From: Ignavibacteriales bacterium
GTDB lineage: Bacteria > Bacteroidota > Ignavibacteria > Tepidaquicellales > Tepidaquicellaceae
DNA length: 64,000 nucleotides
Reading direction: 5' to 3'
Assembly: GCA_020635255.1 (NCBI GenBank)
Contig: JACKAC010000003.1
Coordinates: forward strand, 62,001 to 126,000
Shown: piece by piece, positions 9,152-17,699 of the stretch
Position numbering within the stretch: position 1 is the first letter of the stretch
How the letters are laid out: the number at the start of each line of letters is the position of its first letter
Program-made: the position numbers and the translations under genes
Notes under the pieces: model-generated
What the model was told of the DNA's origin: nothing
What the model saw: only the letters and a program-made list of their open reading frames with translations
Database searches by the model: none

Positions 9152-9646
9152 TCACTTCTCCAACTCGCTAAGCAGGCTGTTAATATCCAGCGGGTGTGTG
9201 TACATATCTATCGAACCGTCTGCTTGATGAGGCCACTCCTCCTTGGGGCGGTCCCAATAAAGCTCGACGCCGTTGCGGTCCGGATCATTCAGATATATCG
9301 CCTCCGAGACACCGTGATCGGAAGCCCCGCTCAGCGGATACCCCGCGTCTATCAGCCTCTTAACGACGACAGCCAGGTCCTTACGTGTCGGATAAAGTAT
9401 TGCGGTATGAAATAAGCCCGCGCTTCGCGCCGGAGCCGGTGGAGCGCCCTTGCTTAGCCATGTGTTCAGGCCGATGTGGTGATGATACCCTCCCGCCGAA
9501 ATAAAAGCCGCCTCATGCCCGTACGTCGTCGTCAGCTCGAACCCCAGCAGACCAATATAAAAATCCAGCGCCCTCTGCAAATCCGCAACCTTGAGATGGA
9601 CATGCCCGATGCGAGTACCGGCCGGAACTTTGTAATTATTGTCCAT
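9152..9646 (-). CDS. VOC-superfamily dioxygenase/glyoxalase-like protein
   Basis: The 164-residue protein carries two beta-alpha-beta-beta-beta VOC modules. The first begins GTRIGHVHLKVADLQRALDF and the second LFHTAILYPTRKDLAVVVKR. Likely metal ligands are H15 or H17, H80 and E129 (in NGVELYWDRP). The HVHLKV ... NGVELYWDRP arrangement resembles short CatE-like extradiol (catechol 2,3-) dioxygenases, but the substrate cannot be inferred. It ends 5 bp before the divergent gap to the helicase gene; both run leftwards. Confidence 0.85.
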   Translation of the reverse strand: MDNNYKVPAGTRIGHVHLKVADLQRALDFYIGLLGFELTTTYGHEAAFISAGGYHHHIGLNTWLSKGAPPAPARSAGLFHTAILYPTRKDLAVVVKRLIDAGYPLSGASDHGVSEAIYLNDPDRNGVELYWDRPKEEWPHQADGSIDMYTHPLDINSLLSELEK

Positions 9647-9654
9647 AATGTAAA

Positions 9655-12600
9655 TTAATTCTGGATCTTATTCTGGGGAGAACTTTCCAAAATAGATCCG
9701 GGTTTTCTAGTAGGTTCAATATCCTCCGCCATATCTATAAACTCAATAAGTTTATCCATCTGTTGTTTATAATTATTCCACCAATTGATCGACCAAATTC
9801 TTATAAACTTTAGCCCATACAATTCTAAGAAATTCTGTCTGAAAATATCCCATGCATAAGCTTCGTTAGTTGATGGTTCTTTATTTCCATCACATTCAAT
9901 TACTGCAACGGGGAGTCCTGTTACCTTTGATTTGATTAATATATCGATTCGGAAGCCTCCTAACCAATAGTTTGTAACAACTCTTTCTGATCCAATGTGT
10001 TCACCTAACATTTCAGCAATCTCGCTTATAAAAGGTGATTCTAATCTCTCATTTTCGGTTAAATTGTCATGTAGTCCTTGGCATAATAGATTTAATATTG
10101 ATTTTTTGGTTTCTAAGTCATTATTCTCAATTGCTTTCGCATACGCTAAATAAGCATAAAAAACTCCTTTGCCAATATTTCCTAAATCAGAAATTAATTC
10201 CGGATATTGAGAAACCTTTTCATCCGGAATAGATGTACATACAAATAAATTATACTTAGCTCTGGTAACAATCACATTGAGTAGCCTGAATCCTTTTTGT
10301 TGATTTATCGGGCCAAATTTTTGTGTGAAACTTCCATCTCGTTTCTTTCCAAATGTTGTAGATATTATTATTATATCTCTCTGTTCACCTTGGATATTTT
10401 CAAGGTTTTTTACAAATAATTCCTCTCCTCTGATTTGCCTAAGTCGTGCAATTTTTGATGCGAAAGTTGTACTCTCTTCAGATTTTTTGCCGATTAAGTC
10501 TAATATATAATTCCTTTGGAGAATATTGAATGTTGCAATTCCGATACTTTTGATTTCATCATCCTCATTTTCAGGAGTAAGTTCATCAATTAGGTTGATT
10601 ACTTTTAAAGCTTCTTCTTTATTAATACCATTTTCAGAGTCATAAAGACCGTTTACTTGATAGTATTTTATAGCTTTGTAGTTTTCAGTAGGAGGAACTG
10701 GCTTTAATCTTGATCCATAAAATGCTGCATTTGAAAACTCTATTAGGTCTGGGTGTTTTGATCTGTAATGAACATCAAGATATGTTTCCTTATATGCTTT
10801 TGAAGTCGCGAAGTCAAGAAGCGATTCTGCTCTTGCTAATAGCGGAATCATATTAAAATTTAAATCTGCATCTTCTTCATCATCCGCTTCTTCCTCTAAC
10901 GAGCCATCACCGTCTAATTTAATTGAAATTTTGAAAGTATCAGACGGAGGCATTTGATTTGCATCACCTGATACTACTTTGTGTTTACCTCTTAGTTTTG
11001 CACAATATGTATCCTCTACCCTAAGCTGGCTTGCCTCATCGAAAATAACTAGATCAAATATTCCTTCTTTCATTTCGAAAAGAGAACTACATACATTTGG
11101 ATTAACTAAGATAACGGGAAATAAATCCGTAAAAAGTTCAAAATCAGTGTTTATGATCTTTCTAAGGGAGTTTAATTTCGCATAAAGATTATTTCTGGCT
11201 AAATTGTAAAGCATCGGTAGACCCACACCATGTGTTAATTGAAATCTATTTCTTGAGTTCATTTGTTTGTTAAACCAATAATCCTTTATAAACTCTTTTT
11301 GGTATTTACTAATATTTAATTTTTTACTCTCAAAGGAGCCATGGATATTATTATTTCTTATTATATGATCAGCTTCGTTTTCCAGTAATAAATTATAAAT
11401 GAACCATGTTTCAAAGTCCAACTCCCAGTCATCTATTTCCTTTTCTATAAAAAAATCAAATATTTCACAAATATTCCTATCATTCATTAAATAATCTTTT
11501 CTCCACTCTGTATAGTCTGCAATATTTACATAATTTGATAATATCTCGTTTAAGCTTACTTCAATAGTTTCTAAAATCTTAATCCTGGAATTAAAGTTAT
11601 TTTGAAGTTCAAAAGAAAATTTGAAAAATGGCGAATTATTAACCTCCGAAAATAATTTGTCAGTTTTGCTTTCGAAGTTAGTAACGGTTTCCCTCGAAAT
11701 ATCACAAAGCTTATTAAAATTACTACTATTCAATTCATCGGTTTCTACTACGACCCTTTCTTCAGTTCGTTTAAACCATTCATATGAACGTTTCTTACAA
11801 TCTTCTAAGATGGGAAGTATCTCTTCAAGATTAATACTCAATTCCTTCACTCTGAAATTAAAATAATTTAAACTAAGTTGTCTCTTTAAATCATCATATA
11901 AGGCAAATATTCTTTCCTTATCTCTCTTGACAATCTTGAATTTTCTGGAAAAAATATTTAGAAAGCCTAGAAGTAAATTCGACGGTTTGCCTAAACTTGT
12001 AAAAAGCTTTTTACTTCTTTTTATGTTTTCATTATATAATTCCTCAATTTCATTTATTGTTGTTTGTAGCTCTTCATAGTAAGATGAGTAATGCAAACTC
12101 AATTTCTTGCTATATTGCATCTTAATATCGAGTCCATTTACCCTAAGATTTGAAGTTATATCAACGAAATTCTTGATATAATCATTCAATTCTACTTTAT
12201 TCCTTTCCGAAAAGTTATTTTCAAAGATAGAGTCTTTTAAAAAAGAAAATGTATTTATATATGTCTTTGCAATTTTGAAAAGAGTTTCATTCCTCCTTAT
12301 ATTTATAATAAGCTTATTATAGATTGTCGAAATGTCTTCACTTTCAAAGTTTAGTCCGCAATTTTTAAATTTGGTATACATTTTTTGGTATAAATTGGAC
12401 TTTTTCTGAAGACGTATAAATCTACCTGATAGTGAAGTCCAGTTATTATCATTTAGAAGTTTTTTCCTTATTATTGTATGACCCAAATTGATTTTCTTAC
12501 TGTCCTCAGTCGCATCTTCCACTAAGGAATTAAATGTGTTTAGATCTATAGCATTACCTGTATTTGTTCTCACACGAGCAGACTTAACAATATTTTTTCT

Positions 12601-13713
12601 GTCTCGACTGACATCTTCAATCACAGCACAAAAATCGGATAATTCTTCTAACTCCAGATTCCGTTTAATCACATCTAATGCCGTTCTTTTTTCGCAAACA
12701 ACTAAAACTTTGGATTTATTTGCTAATGCATTAACAATAATCGCAGTCAAAGACTGGCTTTTCCCAGTCCCTGGAGGACCGTTTATTACTATCTTGCTTG
12801 AATCCTTAACCCCCTTTAATACTGTCTCTTGAGAGGGATCAGTTTCTATGAAGGAAAATTGATTTCTTTGATATGGCGTAACTTCTATCGTATCAAATTT
12901 ATACTGTTCAAAATTCCTAATTATTCGTTTAGTATCTGCTATAATAGCTTCCTTTTGTGATCTATAAAGTCCGAACACACCGCCATTTATTATAAAAGGA
13001 TTTAATCTTTCATTGAGTAAATCTCGTATCTTGTCCTTGGCCTCTAATCTTTCAATCTTTGAATGAGTTGTGAAGTAATTTACCTGTGGGTTGACATTGT
13101 GAAGTAGACCATTTGTCAAAGATTCTACCTCTTCGGAATCCAGAAGATTATCCTCAAGATGGTCTTCTGTTATCGAAATAAAACCCGTTGAGTCTAAATC
13201 CCTTTCTAAATAATTAATCAACATCTCGTTTAACAATATTCCACTATCCTCTTTTCGGTAAATTATCCATTCATTCCTTGCTCTTGATATATCCAGTTTC
13301 CATATAAAGATAGGTGCACAGATTAATTTACTTGCATCTGATCTTGGTTTAAAAACAAAAATCGGATACCCAAATCCAAATGTTTTAATGCCCTTCTCTG
13401 AAAAATCATCTTCGTTTTCATAATATATGGAAGTAAGTCTTCTATTAATTTGGTTTAGTTTAGAAAATCTTTCTTCAAAAACTTCATCTGATTCGTATAC
13501 CTTTCTTTCTAAATCTATTCCAAAACGAAATTCGAAGTTTTGCTCTGATAAGAGTTTTTCAATAAAGTTTTTAGGTAAGTGAGGATATATATCCTCTAAA
13601 TTCGATACATCCAGTTTTGTAGCACTACGACCGGGAATATAGTTCAAATGTATTGATCTTGTATTACCTACCTGGAGCTTGTGCAGTAAAGCTTTAAGGA
13701 AATCTCTATCCAT
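9655..13713 (-). CDS. Large SF1 (COG1112-type) helicase with C-terminal nuclease-like domain
   Basis: From the likely ATG at 13713 the protein has 1352 residues (an upstream ATG at 13740 adds nine). Counting from 13740, Walker A is GPPGTGKS at 321-328 and Walker B is IFDEASQLR near 900. A long helical insertion separates them. Helicase motifs (GDANQMPPSD, HYRSKHPDL, NIQGEQRDIIIIS, VIVTRAK) follow. The C-terminus (IDILIK...AVIECDG... and RIWSINWWNN, ~1265-1330) resembles Vsr/DUF559-type PD-(D/E)XK folds. Such helicase-nuclease genes often act in anti-phage defence or DNA repair; that role is inferred. The gene is much more AT-rich than its neighbours, suggesting transfer. Confidence 0.85.
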   Translation of the reverse strand: MDRDFLKALLHKLQVGNTRSIHLNYIPGRSATKLDVSNLEDIYPHLPKNFIEKLLSEQNFEFRFGIDLERKVYESDEVFEERFSKLNQINRRLTSIYYENEDDFSEKGIKTFGFGYPIFVFKPRSDASKLICAPIFIWKLDISRARNEWIIYRKEDSGILLNEMLINYLERDLDSTGFISITEDHLEDNLLDSEEVESLTNGLLHNVNPQVNYFTTHSKIERLEAKDKIRDLLNERLNPFIINGGVFGLYRSQKEAIIADTKRIIRNFEQYKFDTIEVTPYQRNQFSFIETDPSQETVLKGVKDSSKIVINGPPGTGKSQSLTAIIVNALANKSKVLVVCEKRTALDVIKRNLELEELSDFCAVIEDVSRDRKNIVKSARVRTNTGNAIDLNTFNSLVEDATEDSKKINLGHTIIRKKLLNDNNWTSLSGRFIRLQKKSNLYQKMYTKFKNCGLNFESEDISTIYNKLIINIRRNETLFKIAKTYINTFSFLKDSIFENNFSERNKVELNDYIKNFVDITSNLRVNGLDIKMQYSKKLSLHYSSYYEELQTTINEIEELYNENIKRSKKLFTSLGKPSNLLLGFLNIFSRKFKIVKRDKERIFALYDDLKRQLSLNYFNFRVKELSINLEEILPILEDCKKRSYEWFKRTEERVVVETDELNSSNFNKLCDISRETVTNFESKTDKLFSEVNNSPFFKFSFELQNNFNSRIKILETIEVSLNEILSNYVNIADYTEWRKDYLMNDRNICEIFDFFIEKEIDDWELDFETWFIYNLLLENEADHIIRNNNIHGSFESKKLNISKYQKEFIKDYWFNKQMNSRNRFQLTHGVGLPMLYNLARNNLYAKLNSLRKIINTDFELFTDLFPVILVNPNVCSSLFEMKEGIFDLVIFDEASQLRVEDTYCAKLRGKHKVVSGDANQMPPSDTFKISIKLDGDGSLEEEADDEEDADLNFNMIPLLARAESLLDFATSKAYKETYLDVHYRSKHPDLIEFSNAAFYGSRLKPVPPTENYKAIKYYQVNGLYDSENGINKEEALKVINLIDELTPENEDDEIKSIGIATFNILQRNYILDLIGKKSEESTTFASKIARLRQIRGEELFVKNLENIQGEQRDIIIISTTFGKKRDGSFTQKFGPINQQKGFRLLNVIVTRAKYNLFVCTSIPDEKVSQYPELISDLGNIGKGVFYAYLAYAKAIENNDLETKKSILNLLCQGLHDNLTENERLESPFISEIAEMLGEHIGSERVVTNYWLGGFRIDILIKSKVTGLPVAVIECDGNKEPSTNEAYAWDIFRQNFLELYGLKFIRIWSINWWNNYKQQMDKLIEFIDMAEDIEPTRKPGSILESSPQNKIQN

Positions 13714-13740
13714 ATTCAAGATTTGGAGATAAAAACCCAA

Positions 13741-14299
13741 TATATTAAAATTGGTTTGTTATTACAAGTTTACTTGGAAATAGAGAAAGTACCTGTATGA
13801 TAATTAAAATCTTAAATAGTTGAACGAATTAGATTTTCTCTATTTTTCTCCCCAAAAGAAAGCATCTCCTCTCGCTCAGTTATTTGTTAATAATACTATC
13901 CCCGCTCGCTTTCCCGGAATTTCTCATCACCACCTATTGATTTTCTCCCTCCCTCTCCCTAACTTTACACCGGTTTTTAAAACAAAAAAGATAAACCATG
14001 CACTGCGCAAAGACACTAATCAGTACACACGATCGAACTAGAATGGCACAGCCATATTAGCAGGCAGAGGCATTACCTTTGCTGTTTACGATCGAACCTC
14101 TCTTAGGAGCTGTCTCGCCGGTTTATTCTACTGGTGGGCGCATACACGATCGAACCTTTATGGCGCTACGCCGGAGGAAGAGTAAATATGTTACGTACAA
14201 TTTGTGGGGAGCCTCGCGTGATGAGGCACTGGAAAAATCGACCGGAAACAAAAACGGATTAGAGCGGATGAAAACAAAGAATGAAAACAAAGAATAGAA
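13741..14299. other. Gene-free stretch between the helicase and cas6
   Basis: This 559-bp gap contains no ORF that I trust. Its left part is AT-rich and presumably holds the promoter of the leftward helicase gene. The right part holds three evenly spaced copies of a 10-bp repeat and, at 14268-14293, a tandem copy of ATGAAAACAAAGA directly before cas6. Confidence 0.7.
14029..14155 (+). repeat. Three ACGATCGAAC direct repeats at 58-59 bp spacing
   Basis: Exact copies of CGATCGAAC start at 14030, 14089 and 14147, each preceded by A (14029, 14088, 14146). The first and third share an extended TACAC prefix. The spacing of 59 and 58 bp fits the period of a short CRISPR array, and the last eight bases (GATCGAAC) resemble a Cas6-type 8-nt handle. 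The rest of the unit is not conserved, so a true CRISPR array is not established. A row of regulator sites is the alternative. Confidence 0.5.
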
Positions 14300-15118
14300 A
14301 TGAGATTTGAGATGGCGATGAGATCGGCGGATGATACCGGGCAGATACTGATACCGATCAATTTCCAATACCAGATGTCGAATGCCATATACAGGCGGAT
14401 ACAGAGACGGGATAGAGGGTACGCGCGGATGCTGAGGGACCGCGGAGCGGTACACGGGTACAAGAGCTTTAAACTCTTTACGTTTTCACGCCTGAGGGCG
14501 GATGACATTAAGCCCGCGGACATAAACGGGCGGAAGATGCTGGCCGTGGGTTCGGAGCACGTGAGGATGACGGTCTCGATGGTGAGCGAGAGGCTGTTCG
14601 ATATTCTGCTGTGGGGAAATCATAAGGACAGGACACTGAGGCTGGGGGACGCGAGGCTTATCTGCAACATTTATTCGATGCCGGAACCGCGGATCGGAGG
14701 CGCGCTGAAGCTGAGAACGATCTCACCCATCGTACTTTCGCGAAAGATTTACCGCAAGAGCGCGCTGACGGGGAAATTTAAGGAAGTGTACATGAGCCCT
14801 GATGACCCGGACTATCTTGAATACCTGAAGCGGAACATCGAGGAAAAGTTTACCGCGTGGAAGAGCGCGCTGGGAGAGCCTGTCTATTCGGTGGAAAGGC
14901 GGATGCTGAGAACGGGAACCATACGGAGCTTTAAGCCGGTGAGCAAGCCGAGACCGAGCCTGACCATTCTGAAGGAGGGACGGCGGGCCGAGACACGCGT
15001 AAGGGGATGGAGCTTCGACTTCGAGATCGAGGGACACCCGGAGATACTGGAGTTCGCGTACCGGGCGGGATTCGGGAAAATGAATCCGACGGGTTTTGGA
15101 TGCGTGGAGATAATTTAA
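14300..15118 (+). CDS. cas6: CRISPR-associated endoribonuclease Cas6 (orphan)
   Basis: The 272-residue protein matches Cas6, the RAMP-fold enzyme that cuts CRISPR precursor RNA within each repeat. The N-terminal INFQYQMSNAIYRRIQ strand-helix (residues 20-35) and the GAVHGYKSFKLFTFSRL segment (49-65, with candidate catalytic H52) are typical. So is the C-terminal glycine-rich loop AGFGKMNPTGFGCVEI (256-271). No cas1, cas2, effector genes or clear array are within this window, so it is an orphan here. The gene is visibly more GC-rich than the helicase beside it. It may serve an array elsewhere on the chromosome or process another RNA. Confidence 0.88.
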   Translation: MRFEMAMRSADDTGQILIPINFQYQMSNAIYRRIQRRDRGYARMLRDRGAVHGYKSFKLFTFSRLRADDIKPADINGRKMLAVGSEHVRMTVSMVSERLFDILLWGNHKDRTLRLGDARLICNIYSMPEPRIGGALKLRTISPIVLSRKIYRKSALTGKFKEVYMSPDDPDYLEYLKRNIEEKFTAWKSALGEPVYSVERRMLRTGTIRSFKPVSKPRPSLTILKEGRRAETRVRGWSFDFEIEGHPEILEFAYRAGFGKMNPTGFGCVEII

Positions 15119-15154
15119 CCGTTTAGAACGCCAGCCCGTCACCCGAAATTAGTT

Positions 15155-16108
15155 CTAGACTGCGCTGGCTTCGTCCAGTTTTTTTATGTCGTCTTCCGTG
15201 AGTGAGATCTCCGAAGAGCCGAGGAGCTCTTTGAGCTGTTGAGGGCTTGTGGCGCTGGAGATCGGGGCTGTGATAGACGGGCGGTGAATGAGCCACGCGA
15301 GAGCTATCTGCACAGGGGTCGCGAAGTGTTGCTCGGATATATCGTCGAGAGCGGAGAGTATGCGCCACCCGCGGTCATTGAAGTATGTATTTTTTACGTT
15401 ATTCCCGCGCGGGGACTTACTTACGTCATCGTCACCGCGGTACTTCCCCGTAAGGAATCCCCTCGCGATAGCGAAGTAAGGAATCACACCGAGATCTTCA
15501 CTAAGGCAAAATTGTTCGAGGTTTTTTTCGTAGTCCTCACGGTCGTAGAGATTATACAGGGGCTGGAGCGACTCGTAGCGCGGGTAACCTTTTTCGGCGG
15601 ATATAGCCAGTGCTTCGGCGAGGCGGTCAGCGGAATAGTTAGAAGCACCGATGACGCGGACCTTGCCCTGCTGTACGAGTTCATCGTAAGCGGAGAGCGT
15701 TTCCTCCTGCGGAGTATTGGGGTCGTCGCGGTGCGACTGGTACAGGTCGATGTAATCGGTCCGGAGACGTCGGAGAGAATTTTCGACCTCGGTAATGATC
15801 TGTTTGCGTGTAAGTCCTTTAATTTCATCAGTGATCTCCCAGCCAACCTTTGTCGCGATAATCATTTCTTTGCGCGCGCCACGGTCCTTCATCCAATTTC
15901 CAATTATTGTTTCCGATTCGCCTCCCTTATTGCCGGGAGCCCACATAGTGTAGGAGTTAGCTGTGTCAATCGTTTCAAAGCCGGATTCGCGGAATGCGTC
16001 GAGTATTTCGAAGCCGGTTTTTTCATTTACGGTATGTCCGAAAACATTGGTGCCGAGGACAAAGGGTGAGATATGGAGTTCGGATCTACCTAGGCGGCGT
16101 TTTTGCAT
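15155..16108 (-). CDS. Aldo/keto reductase
   Basis: The 317-residue protein is full length for the family. The complete catalytic tetrad is visible: D48 (in ETIDTANSY), Y53, K87 (ATKVGW) and H126 (YQSHRDD). The GLTRKQI and GKVRVIGASNY elements and the NADP-binding C-terminal region (SATSPQQLKELL) are also present. It reduces a carbonyl substrate with NADPH; the closest style is the YajO/Tas-type group, but the substrate is unknown. It converges with cas6, 36 bp away, and appears monocistronic. Confidence 0.9.
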   Translation of the reverse strand: MQKRRLGRSELHISPFVLGTNVFGHTVNEKTGFEILDAFRESGFETIDTANSYTMWAPGNKGGESETIIGNWMKDRGARKEMIIATKVGWEITDEIKGLTRKQIITEVENSLRRLRTDYIDLYQSHRDDPNTPQEETLSAYDELVQQGKVRVIGASNYSADRLAEALAISAEKGYPRYESLQPLYNLYDREDYEKNLEQFCLSEDLGVIPYFAIARGFLTGKYRGDDDVSKSPRGNNVKNTYFNDRGWRILSALDDISEQHFATPVQIALAWLIHRPSITAPISSATSPQQLKELLGSSEISLTEDDIKKLDEASAV

Positions 16109-16141
16109 AATGTATGTTTTTTATAAATATAAAAATTTTAC

Positions 16142-16318
16142 GGGAGGGATTTAAGGGATTACGTTCCCAAATCGGTCAAGGACTCGGCTCGTAGAGAATT
16201 TGGGAACGAGATTGGCTTCGCCCAGCTGACGGTTGCCGCGTCGCTGCGCTCCTCGCAATGGCAATAGAGAAGGAATGGCAAAATTGCGGGAATGACAATG
16301 TGGGAGGGATTTAAGGGA
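16142..16318. repeat. Intergenic repeat element with 17-bp direct repeats at its ends
   Basis: The 17-base string GGGAGGGATTTAAGGGA occurs at 16142-16158 and again at 16302-16318. Between them lie an inverted pair (GTTCCCAAAT ... ATTTGGGAAC) and the tail CGCTCCTCGCAATG...AATGACAAT. A shorter related copy is at 17577-17645. The arrangement suggests a small dispersed element; the direct repeats may be its target duplication or internal repeats. Confidence 0.55.
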
Positions 16319-16320
16319 AG

Positions 16321-16880
16321 AGCTCGCCTCCGATGGAGGGGCAGGGGGAGGGTTAGCTAAGTAAATGATTTACTTTTAGCAATGAATTCAATATTTAATA
16401 ATACTATTTTATTTCTAATGAGAAGGAAAATCCTCCCATATAATCCAAAGTTAAAAACCTTCTCACGTAATTTAAGAAATAATCCCACGCCCGGTGAAAC
16501 TTCACTATGGAAGTATCTCCGAACGAAACAAATTAAAGGATATAAATTCAGAAGACAGGTACCCATTTCAAATTATGTATTGGATTTCTTTTGTAAAGAA
16601 TTGATGCTGGCAATTGAGATAGACGGTTCGTCACATGCCGAGAAAATCAGCAGAGATAAAAAACGCCAAAAAGAATTAGAGTCATACGGTATCGAATTTC
16701 TACGATTTACTGAGTCTGATGTTATAAAAGATTCAAATAATGTAGCTCTTACGATCTTAAATTGGGTGGATAAAAATGAAAAGAAAAATCCTGAGAATTA
16801 GTTTACCATTTCAGGATTAAACATTTGGTTATTTATTACTTGCTATAACCCTCCCCTACCCCCTCCGTCGGAGGGGAACT
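16321..16880. mobile_element. Candidate inverted-repeat-bounded unit carrying a DUF559 gene
   Basis: The left end (16321-16356) and right end (16845-16880) are imperfect inverted repeats of about 33 bp. Read outwards to inwards, both contain TAACCCTCCCC, then CCCCTCC, then a short CGGAGG arm. The only gene inside is the DUF559 endonuclease. A third copy of the same repeat stands alone at 18911. No transposase is present. Mobility, for example by endonuclease-driven copying, is inferred from the layout only. Confidence 0.5.
16382..16801 (+). CDS. DUF559 (Vsr-like) endonuclease-domain protein
   Basis: The 139-residue protein is a stand-alone DUF559 domain. Visible motifs are NLRNNPTPGETSLWKYLR, KFRRQVPISNYVLDFFC and the core LAIEIDGSSHAEKISRDKKR, giving the D...E.D-type acidic site of the MTES_1575/Vsr fold. 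It should be a nuclease, but the DNA target is unknown. The first residues (to M13) may be non-native, since a second ATG at 16418 fits the domain start better. The gene is AT-rich in a G-rich neighbourhood and sits inside inverted repeats. Confidence 0.85.
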   Translation: MNSIFNNTILFLMRRKILPYNPKLKTFSRNLRNNPTPGETSLWKYLRTKQIKGYKFRRQVPISNYVLDFFCKELMLAIEIDGSSHAEKISRDKKRQKELESYGIEFLRFTESDVIKDSNNVALTILNWVDKNEKKNPEN

Positions 16881-16967
16881 GAGTGAGCGAAATTTAGTCG
16901 CCGGGGGAAATACTCAGCGCAAGTTATTACTTTTAAGGGCGTCATATATTTAAGTAGAGGGAATATA

Positions 16968-17555
16968 TTGGAAGAAGGCATACTGATAAATACACTTCAG
17001 GCGGGTGAAGCAGGCGCTTCGTTCGAGGAAGCATTTAAGGAGCTGGTAGAAGAATACCAGAACCTGGTGTATAATACCGCAATGGGCTTTGTCAGGAATG
17101 CGGAGGATGCAGAGGACATCGCGCAGGAGGTGTTTGCGGAGGTGTACAGGAGCGTTGCGAACTTCCGGGGTGACTCTAAATTATCAACGTGGCTGTACAG
17201 GATCACCACAACAAAGTCGCTGGATTTTCTGAGGAAGATGAAGCGGAAGAAGAGGTGGGGCTCGCTGATACCTTCGAAGCAGGATCCTGATGAAGTGAAG
17301 GATGTGAGCTACTTCCATCCCGGCGCGGACATGAATAACAAGGAGCAGAGCGAGGCGCTGTTTAAGGCGATCGACAAGCTTCCCGAAAACCAGAGGATCG
17401 CATTTACGCTGGCAAAGGTAGATGGGCTGAGTTATGATGAGATCTGCGACGTGATGAAGACGAGTAAGCCATCTGTGGAATCGCTGGTTCACCGGGCAAG
17501 GACGAATTTGAGGAAGTATTTGAAGAAGTATTATGAGAGGGAGATGAGTAATTGA
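16968..17555 (+). CDS. ECF-type RNA polymerase sigma factor
   Basis: The 195-residue protein has sigma region 2 (LVYNTAMGFVRNAEDAEDIA, then FRGDSKLSTWLYRITTTKSL) and region 4 (LPENQRIAFTLAKVDGLSYD, then SVESLVHRARTNLRKYL). It lacks region 3, as ECF sigma factors do. It directs RNA polymerase to stress-related promoters. The start is TTG at 16968, the only start that keeps the full region 2 without reading into the upstream repeat. Two envelope genes follow on the same strand, so the three probably form a regulatory cassette. Confidence 0.92.
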   Translation: MEEGILINTLQAGEAGASFEEAFKELVEEYQNLVYNTAMGFVRNAEDAEDIAQEVFAEVYRSVANFRGDSKLSTWLYRITTTKSLDFLRKMKRKKRWGSLIPSKQDPDEVKDVSYFHPGADMNNKEQSEALFKAIDKLPENQRIAFTLAKVDGLSYDEICDVMKTSKPSVESLVHRARTNLRKYLKKYYEREMSN

Positions 17556-17576
17556 GACCAGGAGAATTAATAGTAT

Positions 17577-17650
17577 GCGTTCCCAAATCGGAATTTGGGA
17601 ACGAGATTGCCGCGCTGCACTTCGTTTCGCTCGCAATGACAATATTGGGG
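17577..17650. repeat. Second copy of the GTTCCCAAAT inverted-repeat element
   Basis: CGTTCCCAAAT-CGGA-ATTTGGGAACGAGATTGC is followed by CGCTCGCAATGACAAT. This matches the arms and tail of the element at 16162-16296 with most of the loop missing. It separates the sigma-factor gene from the next gene of the cassette and can form a perfect 10-bp hairpin. Confidence 0.6.
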
Positions 17651-17699
17651 GAGCGCAAGTTTTTTTTAGAAATAACATCTAACCAAATGAGGATAGAAA

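Noticed and set aside
13980..14200. A real CRISPR array before cas6
   Set aside because: Only 10 bases are conserved between the three units; a functional array needs a conserved repeat of about 24-37 bases.
14079..14297. 72-residue ORF before cas6
   Set aside because: It has low-complexity basic sequence, no family resemblance and no ribosome site, and it runs through the repeats and the ATGAAAACAAAGA tandem copy.
15239..16069. 276-residue rightward ORF opposite the aldo/keto reductase
   Set aside because: It is a shadow in the antisense frame of a gene with a complete catalytic tetrad.
16321..16880. A classical insertion sequence
   Set aside because: No transposase gene is inside; the only cargo is a DUF559 nuclease, so it is reported as a candidate unit only.
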